6,929 nt of DNA from JAOAFT01 sp035390885 (GCA_035390885.1 DAOOUW010000065.1:1-6929); one strand, 5' to 3'. Positions 1 to 6,427 are shown, counted from the first letter of the stretch. The notes: generated from the sequence alone by a model not told the origin. Program-made: numbers and translations.

Positions 1-1025
1 CTTTATCTTCTTCTACATCGCCCGACGATAACTCAGAGTACCTGCAAGGACTTGTCCAATTTTTGGCGCCACCTGGCACGTACCGTGTTCTCTTTGAATT
101 GAAAGATCAATACTCTACGAACGAATTTATCAACAAAGACAAAATTATAAAGGTAGGAGTAGATAAAGATTCTCTCGATACTTCTACGCCTCTTTTTGTA
201 ACATCAACGTTTGATACAGTAAAACAAACTCGCTCCCTTACTTTGATCAATTATAATAACATAATTCCGTTTGCCAGCGACGGTGGAATATTCCTTAATA
301 TTTTCAATGCCGATGCTGATTCAATCTCAGTTTCTTGGACGCTAAATCCAAAGATAGTGGAATATGGAACGATCACATATTCTTTCTCGGGAAATTCTGC
401 TGAATTTCTGCACGGCTATACGTTACGCGAGAATGAATCTTCTCTTTGCCTTATGCAAACCGACAGCCTCAAAACGCCGCAAATGTATATTCCTCTTCCT
501 CTACAGAAATTATATCCAGGCAAATATGAGTTCCAGTTAACCATATCAACTCAATCAAAGATGAAAAAGATAATATTCCCATTCGATGTACTATGGTTGA
601 ACAAACCTCGTTCATTGAACGACACCCGCGTTGCTCTCGAAGTTCTCCGCTACATTGCTCCCGATAGCGTTGTCAATGAAATTTCATCTTTAACATCAAC
701 ACAAGGACTCAAGAAATTCTATGAATACTGGAATCGCTACAGCCCTGATACAACAAAAGCATTCAATCCTGTAATGGCGGAATTTTATCGGAGAGTTGAT
801 GAAGCAATAAAAAAATATTCCTCCGAAGAATCAGCCGATGGTTATAAAAGAGATAGAGGGAAAATCTTGATATTATACGGTACGCCAACAAAAACAGAAC
901 GGAGATTCCAACCAGGAAGCGATCCTATCGAAATCTGGACATACGAGCGAATCAGGAAGCGGATTATTTTTATTGACACAGAACGAACTGGAAACTATCG
1001 ATATTTAAGAGAGGAGTCATTTTGA
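1..1025 (+). CDS. GWxTD-domain protein, 5' end missing
   Basis: The frame is open to the left edge (first full codon at base 3, 340 residues visible), so the true start and any signal peptide lie outside the window. A TTG at 63 is an internal leucine, not a start. The C-terminal third matches the GWxTD domain from memory of the family: a YEYWNRYSP stretch, a helix around FYRRVDEAIKKY, then GYKRDRGKILILYGTP (about residues 280-295), EIWTY (310-314) and IFIDTERTGNYRY. Much of the remainder is strand-rich, as in relatives that are secreted or periplasmic. The family is frequent in Bacteroidota, Chlorobi and Ignavibacteria and its biochemical role is unknown. The name-giving motif is degenerate here: GYKRD instead of GWxTD, so Trp is replaced by Tyr and Thr by Arg. 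Its TGA stop overlaps the pdxA start, so the genes are probably co-transcribed and translationally coupled. Confidence 0.85.
   Translation, partial: LSSSTSPDDNSEYLQGLVQFLAPPGTYRVLFELKDQYSTNEFINKDKIIKVGVDKDSLDTSTPLFVTSTFDTVKQTRSLTLINYNNIIPFASDGGIFLNIFNADADSISVSWTLNPKIVEYGTITYSFSGNSAEFLHGYTLRENESSLCLMQTDSLKTPQMYIPLPLQKLYPGKYEFQLTISTQSKMKKIIFPFDVLWLNKPRSLNDTRVALEVLRYIAPDSVVNEISSLTSTQGLKKFYEYWNRYSPDTTKAFNPVMAEFYRRVDEAIKKYSSEESADGYKRDRGKILILYGTPTKTERRFQPGSDPIEIWTYERIRKRIIFIDTERTGNYRYLREESF
1009..1015 (+). promoter_or_regulatory. Shine-Dalgarno sequence for pdxA
   Basis: AGAGGAG ends six bases before the TTG at 1022. This spacing, together with the PdxA N-terminus (MKPKIGITIGD) beginning exactly there, supports TTG as the real pdxA start although it is a rare start codon. 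The site lies inside the last codons of the GWxTD gene. Confidence 0.75.
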
Positions 1026-2014
1026 AACCAAAAATCGGAATTACAATTGGCGATTTTAATGGCATTGGTCCTGAAATTGCATTAAAAGCAGCTACACATC
1101 CCACCGTTAAAAAAATATGCACTCCTTACTTAATTGGTCCATTTCCAATTTTTGAAGAAGTTGTTCGCTCGTACAAACTCAAGCTACATATCGAACGTGC
1201 AACGGTACTTACTAATCCAAAAGGTTTTATTCCTGTTATCGATGTTGGCGATGCAATCGCTGCTGAGATCAGCTATGGCGTTCCATCGAAAGCTTCGGGA
1301 AGAAATGCAGGACTTGCAATCGAGCATGGAGTTGAATTAGCAATGCAGAAAAAGATTGATGCAATTGTTACTGCGCCTGCATCGAAAGAAGCTCTCCACC
1401 TTGCTGGCTATAATTTCCCAGGTCAGACAGAGATGATTGCACTTTTAACACGTTCTCAGCGCGTATTGATGATGCTTGGAAATTCATTCTTGAAAGTTGG
1501 ACTTGTTACAATCCATACAGCTATAAAAGACGTCGCACAGCAAATTTCAAAAGAGAAAATTTTGGATAAACTTTCAATCATTGACGAATCATTGAAGACG
1601 GATTTCCACATCAAGAAGCCAGCGATTGCTGTGCTTGGATTGAACCCACACGCAGGAGAGCATGGAATTATTGGCAATGAGGAAGATGCCATTATCGTTC
1701 CCGCGCTAACAGAAGCACGAACAAAAGGATTACGCGTCGAAGGACCGTTTTCCTCCGATGGATTTTTTGGGATGCACTCCTACAAAAAATTCGATGCAGT
1801 TCTTGCAATGTACCATGATCAAGGACTTATTCCACTAAAAATGCTCGGATTTGATCAGGGAGTAAATTTTTCTGCAGGACTTAAAATTGTTCGTTGTTCA
1901 CCGGATCATGGAACGGCGTACGATATTGCAGGAAAAAATAAAGCGTCGGTTACCAGCATGCTTGCAGCAATTCGTTGGGCAGTAATGATCGCAAAAAACC
2001 GGAGGCGCACATGA
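1022..2014 (+). CDS. pdxA: 4-hydroxythreonine-4-phosphate dehydrogenase PdxA
   Basis: Cytoplasmic, metal-dependent, NAD(P)-using enzyme of the DXP-dependent pyridoxal phosphate pathway. It oxidises 4-phosphohydroxy-L-threonine; after decarboxylation, the product is condensed with deoxyxylulose phosphate by PdxJ. The 330 residues are a normal full length. Visible family signatures are GDFNGIGPE (residues 10-18, canonical GDPAGIGPE), the three putative metal-ligand histidines H165 (TIHTA), H210 (LNPHAGE) and H265 (YHDQGLIPLK), and RCSPDHGTAYDIAGK near 291-305, where the usual RTSPDHG has Cys for Thr. The start is TTG, overlapping the previous stop as TTGA (1022-1025), and the stop overlaps the ftsE start as ATGA. 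No other vitamin B6 gene is present, so the linkage to ftsE looks positional rather than pathway-based. The family could include related dehydrogenases such as PdxA2, but the motifs fit PdxA well. Confidence 0.95.
   Translation: MKPKIGITIGDFNGIGPEIALKAATHPTVKKICTPYLIGPFPIFEEVVRSYKLKLHIERATVLTNPKGFIPVIDVGDAIAAEISYGVPSKASGRNAGLAIEHGVELAMQKKIDAIVTAPASKEALHLAGYNFPGQTEMIALLTRSQRVLMMLGNSFLKVGLVTIHTAIKDVAQQISKEKILDKLSIIDESLKTDFHIKKPAIAVLGLNPHAGEHGIIGNEEDAIIVPALTEARTKGLRVEGPFSSDGFFGMHSYKKFDAVLAMYHDQGLIPLKMLGFDQGVNFSAGLKIVRCSPDHGTAYDIAGKNKASVTSMLAAIRWAVMIAKNRRRT
2001..2005 (+). promoter_or_regulatory. Shine-Dalgarno sequence for ftsE
   Basis: GGAGG stands five bases before the ATG at 2011. It decides the ftsE start in favour of the sequence beginning MIELKNVWVSF and against an in-frame TTG at 1975, which would add 12 residues not expected in FtsE and has no comparable site. 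Confidence 0.8.
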
Positions 2015-2685
2015 TCGAACTAAAAAATGTTTGGGTGTCTTTCGATAATCAGCCGGTGTTAGAAAATGTAAATTTTTCTTTGAACCAGGGAGAGTTTGTA
2101 TACCTTGTTGGACAGACTGGGGCTGGAAAAAGCTCGCTTCTTCGACTTCTTTACTTCGATCTTTTTCCTGATCGTGGATTTGTTAAGGTGGCAAATTATA
2201 GCTCGAATTCAATTTCTCAACGGCAGATTCCGTACCTTCGGCGAAAAATTGGAATCATCTTTCAAGACTTTAAGCTCCTTAATGACCGAAACGCGTACGA
2301 GAATGTTGCTTTTGCTTTATACGTTACAAATACAAAAAGAAAAGAAATAAAGAAGAAAGTTCTCCTTACGCTTGCCGATGTTGGGCTTAGCCACAAACGA
2401 TATTCGATGCCTCATGAACTTTCTGGTGGCGAACAACAAAGAGTTGTAATAGCACGCGCATTAGCCAACGATCCCATTATGTTGATTGCAGACGAACCAA
2501 CAGGAAATCTTGACCCTACATCTTCTTTTGAAATTATGGATTTACTCCGGAAGATCAATCTTCGCGGCACAGCAATTCTTATGGCAACGCATAATTACGA
2601 TTTAGTAAAAAAATATCCAGCACGCGTTATACAACTACAGGATGGAACGCTCTCGAACATTGACCCTCGAAAACTAAAAGCGTAG
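2011..2685 (+). CDS. ftsE: Cell division ATP-binding protein FtsE
   Basis: ABC-type ATPase that, with the membrane protein FtsX, forms the divisome complex that controls peptidoglycan hydrolases at the septum. The 224 residues match the usual length of about 220. Motifs in order are Walker A GQTGAGKSS (34-42), Q-loop FQDFKLL (84-90), signature LSGGEQQR (137-144), Walker B IMLIADEP (156-163), D-loop NLD (166-168) and switch His194 in ATHNYD. The FQDFKLL and ATHNYDLV segments separate FtsE from most other ABC ATPases; LolD is the main alternative. The ATG overlaps the pdxA stop by 4 nt, indicating coupling. ftsX does not follow; instead the next genes run on the opposite strand. From memory, Bacteroidota-type genomes often keep ftsX elsewhere, so this may be normal. 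No convincing intrinsic terminator is visible in the 73 bases after the stop. Confidence 0.9.
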   Translation: MIELKNVWVSFDNQPVLENVNFSLNQGEFVYLVGQTGAGKSSLLRLLYFDLFPDRGFVKVANYSSNSISQRQIPYLRRKIGIIFQDFKLLNDRNAYENVAFALYVTNTKRKEIKKKVLLTLADVGLSHKRYSMPHELSGGEQQRVVIARALANDPIMLIADEPTGNLDPTSSFEIMDLLRKINLRGTAILMATHNYDLVKKYPARVIQLQDGTLSNIDPRKLKA

Positions 2686-2758
2686 CATCAAAAGCAACGG
2701 ACAGAAAGCCTATATAAAAGCCTAATTGCTCCATTATTTGTTCTTTGTCTCCCGTGGA

Positions 2759-2894
2759 TTATATCAACTGCCTTACTTTGGAATACAAGTCCTTCAGATT
2801 TTTCTCTGAAATTCTAAATCCAGTTCCGTAATGATTGAATGAATCCCTTGTTTTTAATTTGCTCTAACTTTTTTATAAGCTCTTTCAACTGCAT
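2759..2894 (-). pseudogene. Relic of a type II restriction endonuclease, possibly MvaI/BcnI-like
   Basis: One base after the methyltransferase stop (TAA-C-ATG) an ATG opens a 26-codon reading frame, MQLKELIKKLEQIKNKGF followed by IQSLRNWI and TAG at 2816-2814. This resembles how I remember MvaI/BcnI-family endonucleases beginning (a helix, then GFIxSLR). In the next frame the same DNA stays open to TAA at 2761-2759 and encodes HYGTGFRISEKNL then KDLYSKVRQLI, which reads like the C-terminal end of such enzymes. An intact gene would need roughly 220-250 codons; only 45 remain. The simplest reading is a large internal deletion joining the two ends out of frame near 2830. MvaI/BcnI enzymes pair with N4-cytosine methyltransferases, which fits the neighbour. 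The family call is from memory. It could instead be an unrelated small coupled ORF. Confidence 0.5.
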
Positions 2895-2895
2895 G

Positions 2896-4218
2896 TTAAT
2901 TCCTCTGGCAAATGACTATATATTCATTCTTCATCGTGGAAGCTGTGTCGCCTTTAATATTCGAAGGACTGTTTTTTAATGGCATCCTTTTATTTGGTAT
3001 GTTCCTTACAATCGTTTCAATGTGCGCGAATCCATTTTTTTGGAATAATTGGACAGTAATTTCATCGGTAGGTATTGTTATTCCCTTGACGGTTCTGTTT
3101 CCAACAACATAACAAACGAATCCGCCCTTTTTTAATGTGGCAGAAACATTATTGATTGATTTTTGATAATCCTCATAGAATGAAATCACATCCCTTGCTC
3201 TGTCTTCACTTTGTTTTTGAATATCGAATATAACATCATTCAAAATATCACTATTGAAAGAAGGATTTTGTTTTCGTCTTTCTCCGCCCATCATCATTTT
3301 ATCAACTTGACTGGCTCCTTTAAATCCTAACCATTCATTAGAGAAGCGTGAATATTGTCCGTAGGCAACAGTGGTTCTCGAATCGCCATAAGGCGGAGAA
3401 GTAACAACAATATCGATGCTGTTTGGTCTAATCAGTTTTTCTGGAATTGAATTCACTGTATTGAAGTCATAGATTTTCGAGGATACTTTATTTGTGCATT
3501 CCTTGATAAACTCTAATAGTCCCTGTTTGTTCCGCGAGAGTTTAGAAATCATCAATCCAAAAACATCGATGTCATCTTTACGCTTAGTGTTTTTATCTTT
3601 GACGAGCTTGAACTCGCCGTTCTTGACGTACGACGATTCTCTTACCGTTTCACTAAATGCAACTTTGAAAAAGTTTTTTACATCAAGATTATTGATGCCT
3701 TCAATATAGCCTAAGATGATTCCTAATTTCTGCTGGACATCTTTTGAAAACCAAAAATCAATATTCTTTACCTCTGGAATAATTATCGAACCGCTATTCT
3801 TAACTCCAAAGTTGATAGAAAAAAGATAATTGCTAAAATCGTGAAGGAACAAATCCAATATCTGCAAATCAATTTTGGTAGTTTTTGTTTTCGCAATAAG
3901 TCTTGCTAAAGGATTTATATCGGTGCCAATGGCGCTAATTCCCAAAAGATTAGCCTCGACTAAAGATGTACCTGTTCCGCAGTATGGATCGAACAAAATG
4001 TTTGCGTGTTTGCCATAATTTTCAATAATACGTCGAGCAACTTGAGGAATCATCATCGCAGGATAGGTATGGAAGCAATGCGTGTATTCTTTTGTATTTG
4101 CTTTACGGAAGTCCCAAGTTTCATCGATAACTTTTTGGCTTTTCCATAAGTAATCAACATTGTGTTCATTCACGCTAAGATGCGATCGAGACTGATTCGA
4201 ACTCTTTTTCATTCTCAT
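2896..4218 (-). CDS. Site-specific DNA amino-methyltransferase (N4-cytosine or N6-adenine)
   Basis: Transfers a methyl group from S-adenosylmethionine to an exocyclic amino group in DNA. In the 440-residue version the SAM-binding motif I is DPYCGTGTS (77-85), preceded by HCFHTYPAMMIPQVA (48-61) and followed by GTDINPLA (98-105). The catalytic motif IV is TSPPYGDS (273-280), followed by TTVAYGQYSRFSNEWLGF. Motif I precedes IV with about 190 residues between, which presumably hold part of the target-recognition region. SPPY is common in N4-cytosine enzymes, which I favour; N6-adenine cannot be excluded. The start is uncertain: ATG at 4218 (used), ATG at 4212, or TTG at 4257 in the same frame; none has a strong ribosome site. 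All motifs lie well inside any version. No intact endonuclease is visible; a likely endonuclease relic begins 1 nt after the stop. This is therefore probably an orphan methylase. It is the gene nearest ftsE, with no attC after it. Confidence 0.9.
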   Translation of the reverse strand: MRMKKSSNQSRSHLSVNEHNVDYLWKSQKVIDETWDFRKANTKEYTHCFHTYPAMMIPQVARRIIENYGKHANILFDPYCGTGTSLVEANLLGISAIGTDINPLARLIAKTKTTKIDLQILDLFLHDFSNYLFSINFGVKNSGSIIIPEVKNIDFWFSKDVQQKLGIILGYIEGINNLDVKNFFKVAFSETVRESSYVKNGEFKLVKDKNTKRKDDIDVFGLMISKLSRNKQGLLEFIKECTNKVSSKIYDFNTVNSIPEKLIRPNSIDIVVTSPPYGDSRTTVAYGQYSRFSNEWLGFKGASQVDKMMMGGERRKQNPSFNSDILNDVIFDIQKQSEDRARDVISFYEDYQKSINNVSATLKKGGFVCYVVGNRTVKGITIPTDEITVQLFQKNGFAHIETIVRNIPNKRMPLKNSPSNIKGDTASTMKNEYIVICQRN

Positions 4219-4342
4219 TCTGTATAAGATTTTCTTTTCCTGAAGGTAATTTAGCAAATTATTGCAAATATCTTTATAAGGAATTTAACATAGATGATGC
4301 GTTTAGAAGATAACGAAGATAGTTGCCTTGATACGCCTTAAG

Positions 4343-4383
4343 ACACCTCGGCTACCGAAGTCTTGACGGTGGCTGAAGGGTGT
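4343..4383. repeat. Imperfect inverted repeat upstream of the methyltransferase
   Basis: ACACC plus TCGGCTACCG (4343-4357) pairs with CGGTGGCTGA, a 2-nt bulge AG, and GGTGT (4367-4383) around a 9-nt loop. This gives fifteen pairs, two of them G-T when read on the + strand. No T-run follows directly on either strand, so it is not a typical intrinsic terminator. It lies between attC-like site 1 and the methyltransferase, at 125-165 bases before the ATG. Apart from this hairpin, bases 4219-4405 show no gene and no promoter I can defend. Confidence 0.6.
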
Positions 4384-4405
4384 ATTTGCAGAGGAGTTTT
4401 TTGTA

Positions 4406-4562
4406 TGATAACGTTTGCGGTGGTAATGCAGTCCTGCTTGATACTATAATAAACAAATTCATTTTGACAAGCGGGATTGAGCGAACGCTATACCATATGT
4501 AAGTATTGATTTCATATATGCTTATTCAAATAACGTGAGCGTCGTTGCTACTGCTGTTATGC
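4406..4562 (-). other. attC-like recombination site 1 (after the small membrane protein gene)
   Basis: On the + strand the ends are TGATAACG (4406-4413) and CTGTTATGC (4554-4562), so TAAC pairs with GTTA. Inside, GCGGTGGTAATG (4417-4428) pairs along all 12 positions with CGTTGCTACTGC (4543-4554), four as G-T. The unpaired spacers are unequal: GTTT on one side, a single T on the other. The same arms on the - strand would have four A-C mismatches, so the + strand (the cassette bottom strand) folds preferentially, as expected for attC. It starts 22 nt after the stop of the upstream gene. At 157 nt it is long for an attC, and the central part looks branched rather than a simple loop. Confidence 0.65.
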
Positions 4563-4584
4563 GTTCGTGGGTTTGCCTATTCAT

Positions 4585-5082
4585 TTATTTGGAGTCCAAA
4601 ATGCTATGAGCTAACTCTATTAAAGTATTCCGAATACCTTGCTTACTTTTACCAAGACCTATTTGGAACCTTTCGGCTGCATCATATTTTTTTTCTTTGT
4701 TGAGTCTATCTACTTCTCTGTCTTCAAGGTCTCGCATTCGTAAGGTCTCGATGTGAGAGTAAAATTTTAGAATCTTTTCGGCAATTTCTTCAGAAGTAAA
4801 TGATGTCACTTCGATAGAATTAGAGTCATAGAAGGAAGTCCATGTTTTATGACCCATCCAAGGATATTGTCTGATGGTATCAGATTCCAACACGTCTAAA
4901 TTCATTTTGATTTCGTACTTAATTAAACGACGAACTTTGTTAGCTTTTCTAGCACCCTTAATCGAGTCGAAAATCAGTGTTACGAGTCCACCGCCGATTA
5001 AAGCTGCAACTATCGCCAATATTGTATCCCAGAAAGAAAGAGACTGCACTAAATTACTTGATTGCATCAAACTATCAGTCAT
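4585..5082 (-). CDS. Small membrane-anchored protein of unknown function
   Basis: 165 residues. After a short polar N-terminus comes one hydrophobic, glycine-rich segment (about 17-38, LSFWDTILAIVAALIGGGLV) followed by a basic stretch, KGARKANKVRR (42-52). By the positive-inside rule this puts the C-terminal domain in the cytoplasm. The remainder is mainly helical and charged (SEEIAEKILKFYSHIETLR, then LEDREVDRLNKEKKYDAAERF) and may form a coiled coil. I do not recognise a family. The start at 5082 is set by AAAGGTG five bases upstream. The frame also has an ATG at 5175, but that extension would translate attC-like site 2, so I reject it. The gene fills its own cassette of about 715 bp with a short 38-nt leader, typical of integron cargo. 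Confidence 0.75.
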   Translation of the reverse strand: MTDSLMQSSNLVQSLSFWDTILAIVAALIGGGLVTLIFDSIKGARKANKVRRLIKYEIKMNLDVLESDTIRQYPWMGHKTWTSFYDSNSIEVTSFTSEEIAEKILKFYSHIETLRMRDLEDREVDRLNKEKKYDAAERFQIGLGKSKQGIRNTLIELAHSILDSK

Positions 5083-5087
5083 AATAG

Positions 5088-5094
5088 CACCTTT
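5088..5094 (-). promoter_or_regulatory. Shine-Dalgarno sequence for the small membrane protein gene
   Basis: AAAGGTG on the - strand, five bases before the ATG at 5082. It fixes the start inside the cassette, just after the attC-like core, rather than at the longer in-frame ATG at 5175. Confidence 0.65.
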
Positions 5095-5120
5095 ATTTAT
5101 TTTGGGGGCAAGCCAATGAC

Positions 5121-5252
5121 GCATAACGGTTGACAATATGGCCAGTAAGGGATTACGGAGTGCCGTTCCTATCAACCGAGACGAAACATTGATGCGGGCT
5201 GATATGCTTTGGATACCACCAAAACCGGTATATTTTATACCCGTTGTTATGC
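5121..5252 (-). other. attC-like recombination site 2 (after the hydrolase gene)
   Basis: On the + strand it opens with GCATAACGG (5121-5129) and closes with CCGTTGTTATGC (5241-5252). The seven terminal bases GCATAAC and GTTATGC are perfect complements. Next to them, GG pairs with CC across an unpaired TTG on one side. A further AATAT/ATATT arm lies behind a poorly paired spacer, as in an attC L-box. The length, 132 nt, equals that of site 3. Read on the - strand it has the usual attC polarity (TAACAA at the 5' end, CCGTTA at the 3' end) and begins 8 nt after the hydrolase stop codon. The inner arms are weaker than in site 3. Confidence 0.65.
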
Positions 5253-5260
5253 ATGATTTT

Positions 5261-6226
5261 TTATTTTCTGTTCTTTATAAAATTAACTATATCAGTTGTC
5301 AATTCTGCCTTTAAGGGTAAATCAGGATTTCGATAAGTTGCCATATTTTTTTGAATATCAGAATCAGATTCTTTTAAAACGTGATTCATATTATCAATTA
5401 TAATAAGTTTTGAATCAGGCTTTGATGTCGAAAGCAATTTAGCATCGTCAATTGTAACCTGCAAATCAGTTGAACCTTGGATTATTAATACTGGCATTTT
5501 CAATTTACTGATCTCTTTTGCTGGGTCATATTTTATCCATGAAATCATGTATGGCTGAACGCTCGGACGATATAATGCAACTAAATTAGGATTTACATTT
5601 GAAACTGTTTTCCCAATTTTTAAGCTGTCAAGTATTTTATTTGATTCATCAAGTAATTGCGGCGGCAATTTAGTTTTTAGTTGCTCTTGCATAACTATAT
5701 CAGCTGATCTCCCAACTCCCGAAATGGAAATAAACCCTGCAACATTAGTTTGTTCAGCAGCTACCATTCCAATCAATGAGCCTTCACTATGGCCTAATAT
5801 AATAATTGATGAAAACTGTTTATCAGTTTTTAATAAAGATATCCATGCAACAACGTCGTTTATATATGTCTCAAATCTAAGTTCACTTTCGGTCGTCATT
5901 GCTTGTTTACTTTTGCCTACTCCTCGCTTATCAAATCGCAAAGATGAAATACCATTTTTTGCCAAATCTACTGCAAGCATTTTATAGGCATTTGTCTGAA
6001 TACCCATAGGTGAATTACAATCCCTGTCAGTTGGACCTGAACCTGCAATAATCAAAACTATCGGTGAAGGTTTTGTAATATTAGCAATCGTCAGAGTACC
6101 ATAGATGTCTCCAGATGAAGTTTTTAAAACAATTTCGGATTCAGAAAAAACAGGATCATTTAGAGCTTGTGCAAATGAATCAATTGATAGGATAGATACT
6201 GCAATAATAAACAAAAGCTTTTTCAT
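5261..6226 (-). CDS. Secreted alpha/beta hydrolase (serine esterase/peptidase-like)
   Basis: 321 residues with a signal peptide (MKKLLFIIAVSILSIDSFAQA, cleavage probably near residue 21), so it is predicted to act outside the cytoplasm. The fold signatures are an oxyanion-region motif AGSGPTDRD (61-69), LRFDKRGVGKS (96-106), nucleophile elbow GHSEGS with Ser147 (145-150), probable acid Asp254 in GSTD (251-254) and His282 in NMNHVLK. All three residues of the Ser-Asp-His triad are present, so it should be active. The substrate cannot be read from sequence; ester hydrolysis or S33-type peptidase activity are both possible. There is no Shine-Dalgarno sequence. The ATG overlaps the TGA of a 24-codon ORF (ATGA at 6226-6223), suggesting translation by coupling. 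It is the main gene of a cassette of about 1.3 kb and is followed directly by attC-like site 2. Confidence 0.85.
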   Translation of the reverse strand: MKKLLFIIAVSILSIDSFAQALNDPVFSESEIVLKTSSGDIYGTLTIANITKPSPIVLIIAGSGPTDRDCNSPMGIQTNAYKMLAVDLAKNGISSLRFDKRGVGKSKQAMTTESELRFETYINDVVAWISLLKTDKQFSSIIILGHSEGSLIGMVAAEQTNVAGFISISGVGRSADIVMQEQLKTKLPPQLLDESNKILDSLKIGKTVSNVNPNLVALYRPSVQPYMISWIKYDPAKEISKLKMPVLIIQGSTDLQVTIDDAKLLSTSKPDSKLIIIDNMNHVLKESDSDIQKNMATYRNPDLPLKAELTTDIVNFIKNRK

Positions 6227-6297
6227 ACATGTAATTTTAATAAATATTTGACAACAATTACAATCAAGATTATACCAATCAATGCTATATTAGGCAT
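6223..6297 (-). CDS. 24-residue hydrophobic ORF, possibly the detached C-terminus of the DUF5808-like gene
   Basis: ATG at 6297 encodes MPNIALIGIILIVIVVKYLL then KLHV and stops with TGA at 6225-6223, overlapping the hydrolase start by 4 nt. Most of it is a single strong membrane segment with a basic tail. Its ATG also overlaps the end of the preceding micro-gene. Two readings fit. It may be a true small membrane protein in a three-ORF coupled cassette. Or it may be the C-terminal half of the preceding gene, separated by one extra T: without that base the frame would run SPYA-NIALIGIIL. I slightly prefer the second. It is too short for coding statistics. Confidence 0.4.
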   Translation of the reverse strand: MPNIALIGIILIVIVVKYLLKLHV

Positions 6298-6409
6298 AGG
6301 GACTTACAAAATTAAAAGTCCAACCCCTTGATAGATATAATTTTGGCACCAATAATCGAGGGTCTTTACTCATTGTATCAAGAATCTCTTTGTCAAGTTT
6401 AATTTTCAT
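6290..6409 (-). CDS. 39-residue DUF5808-like micro-protein, perhaps frameshifted
   Basis: ATG at 6409 to TAA at 6292-6290. The C-terminal part, DPRLLVPKLYLSRGWTFNFV followed by SPYA, resembles the short conserved motif I remember for DUF5808 (DPRLFVPKR, then GWTLNFARP), usually followed by a membrane helix. Here a stop interrupts, and the helix continues in another frame 7-10 bases on (see the ORF at 6223-6297). If one T is removed after GCC, a continuous protein of about 61 residues results. The gene begins 18 bases after attC-like site 3, the usual place for the first ORF of a cassette. AAAG lies three bases before the ATG, a weak ribosome site. The function of the domain is unknown. Confidence 0.5.
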   Translation of the reverse strand: MKIKLDKEILDTMSKDPRLLVPKLYLSRGWTFNFVSPYA

Positions 6410-6427
6410 ATTCTTTAAATTCAATGT

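Noticed and set aside
1975..2010. TTG start for ftsE 12 codons upstream
   Set aside because: The GGAGG at 2001-2005 and the FtsE N-terminus both point to 2011; the extension overlaps pdxA coding sequence.
2705..2724. Direct repeat AAAGCCTA at 2705-2712 and 2717-2724 after ftsE
   Set aside because: Only 8 bp in AT-rich DNA, without a partner at the other end of the array; not enough to call an insertion target duplication.
2912..3112. + strand 66-codon ORF, and similar ones at 3494-3709, 4874-5119 and 5724-5987
   Set aside because: Antisense shadows of well-supported - strand genes, with no recognisable motifs.
4219..4257. TTG start at 4257 for the methyltransferase
   Set aside because: Rare start without a clear ribosome site; two ATG codons follow within 16 codons and all conserved motifs lie after them. 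Not fully excluded.
5131..5160. TTGACA on the + strand as a promoter -35 box
   Set aside because: No good -10 hexamer at the right spacing and no + strand gene downstream; the bases belong to attC-like site 2.
5083..5175. A 31-codon N-terminal extension of the small membrane protein, from ATG at 5175
   Set aside because: It would translate through attC-like site 2, and a good AAAGGTG ribosome site serves the ATG at 5082.
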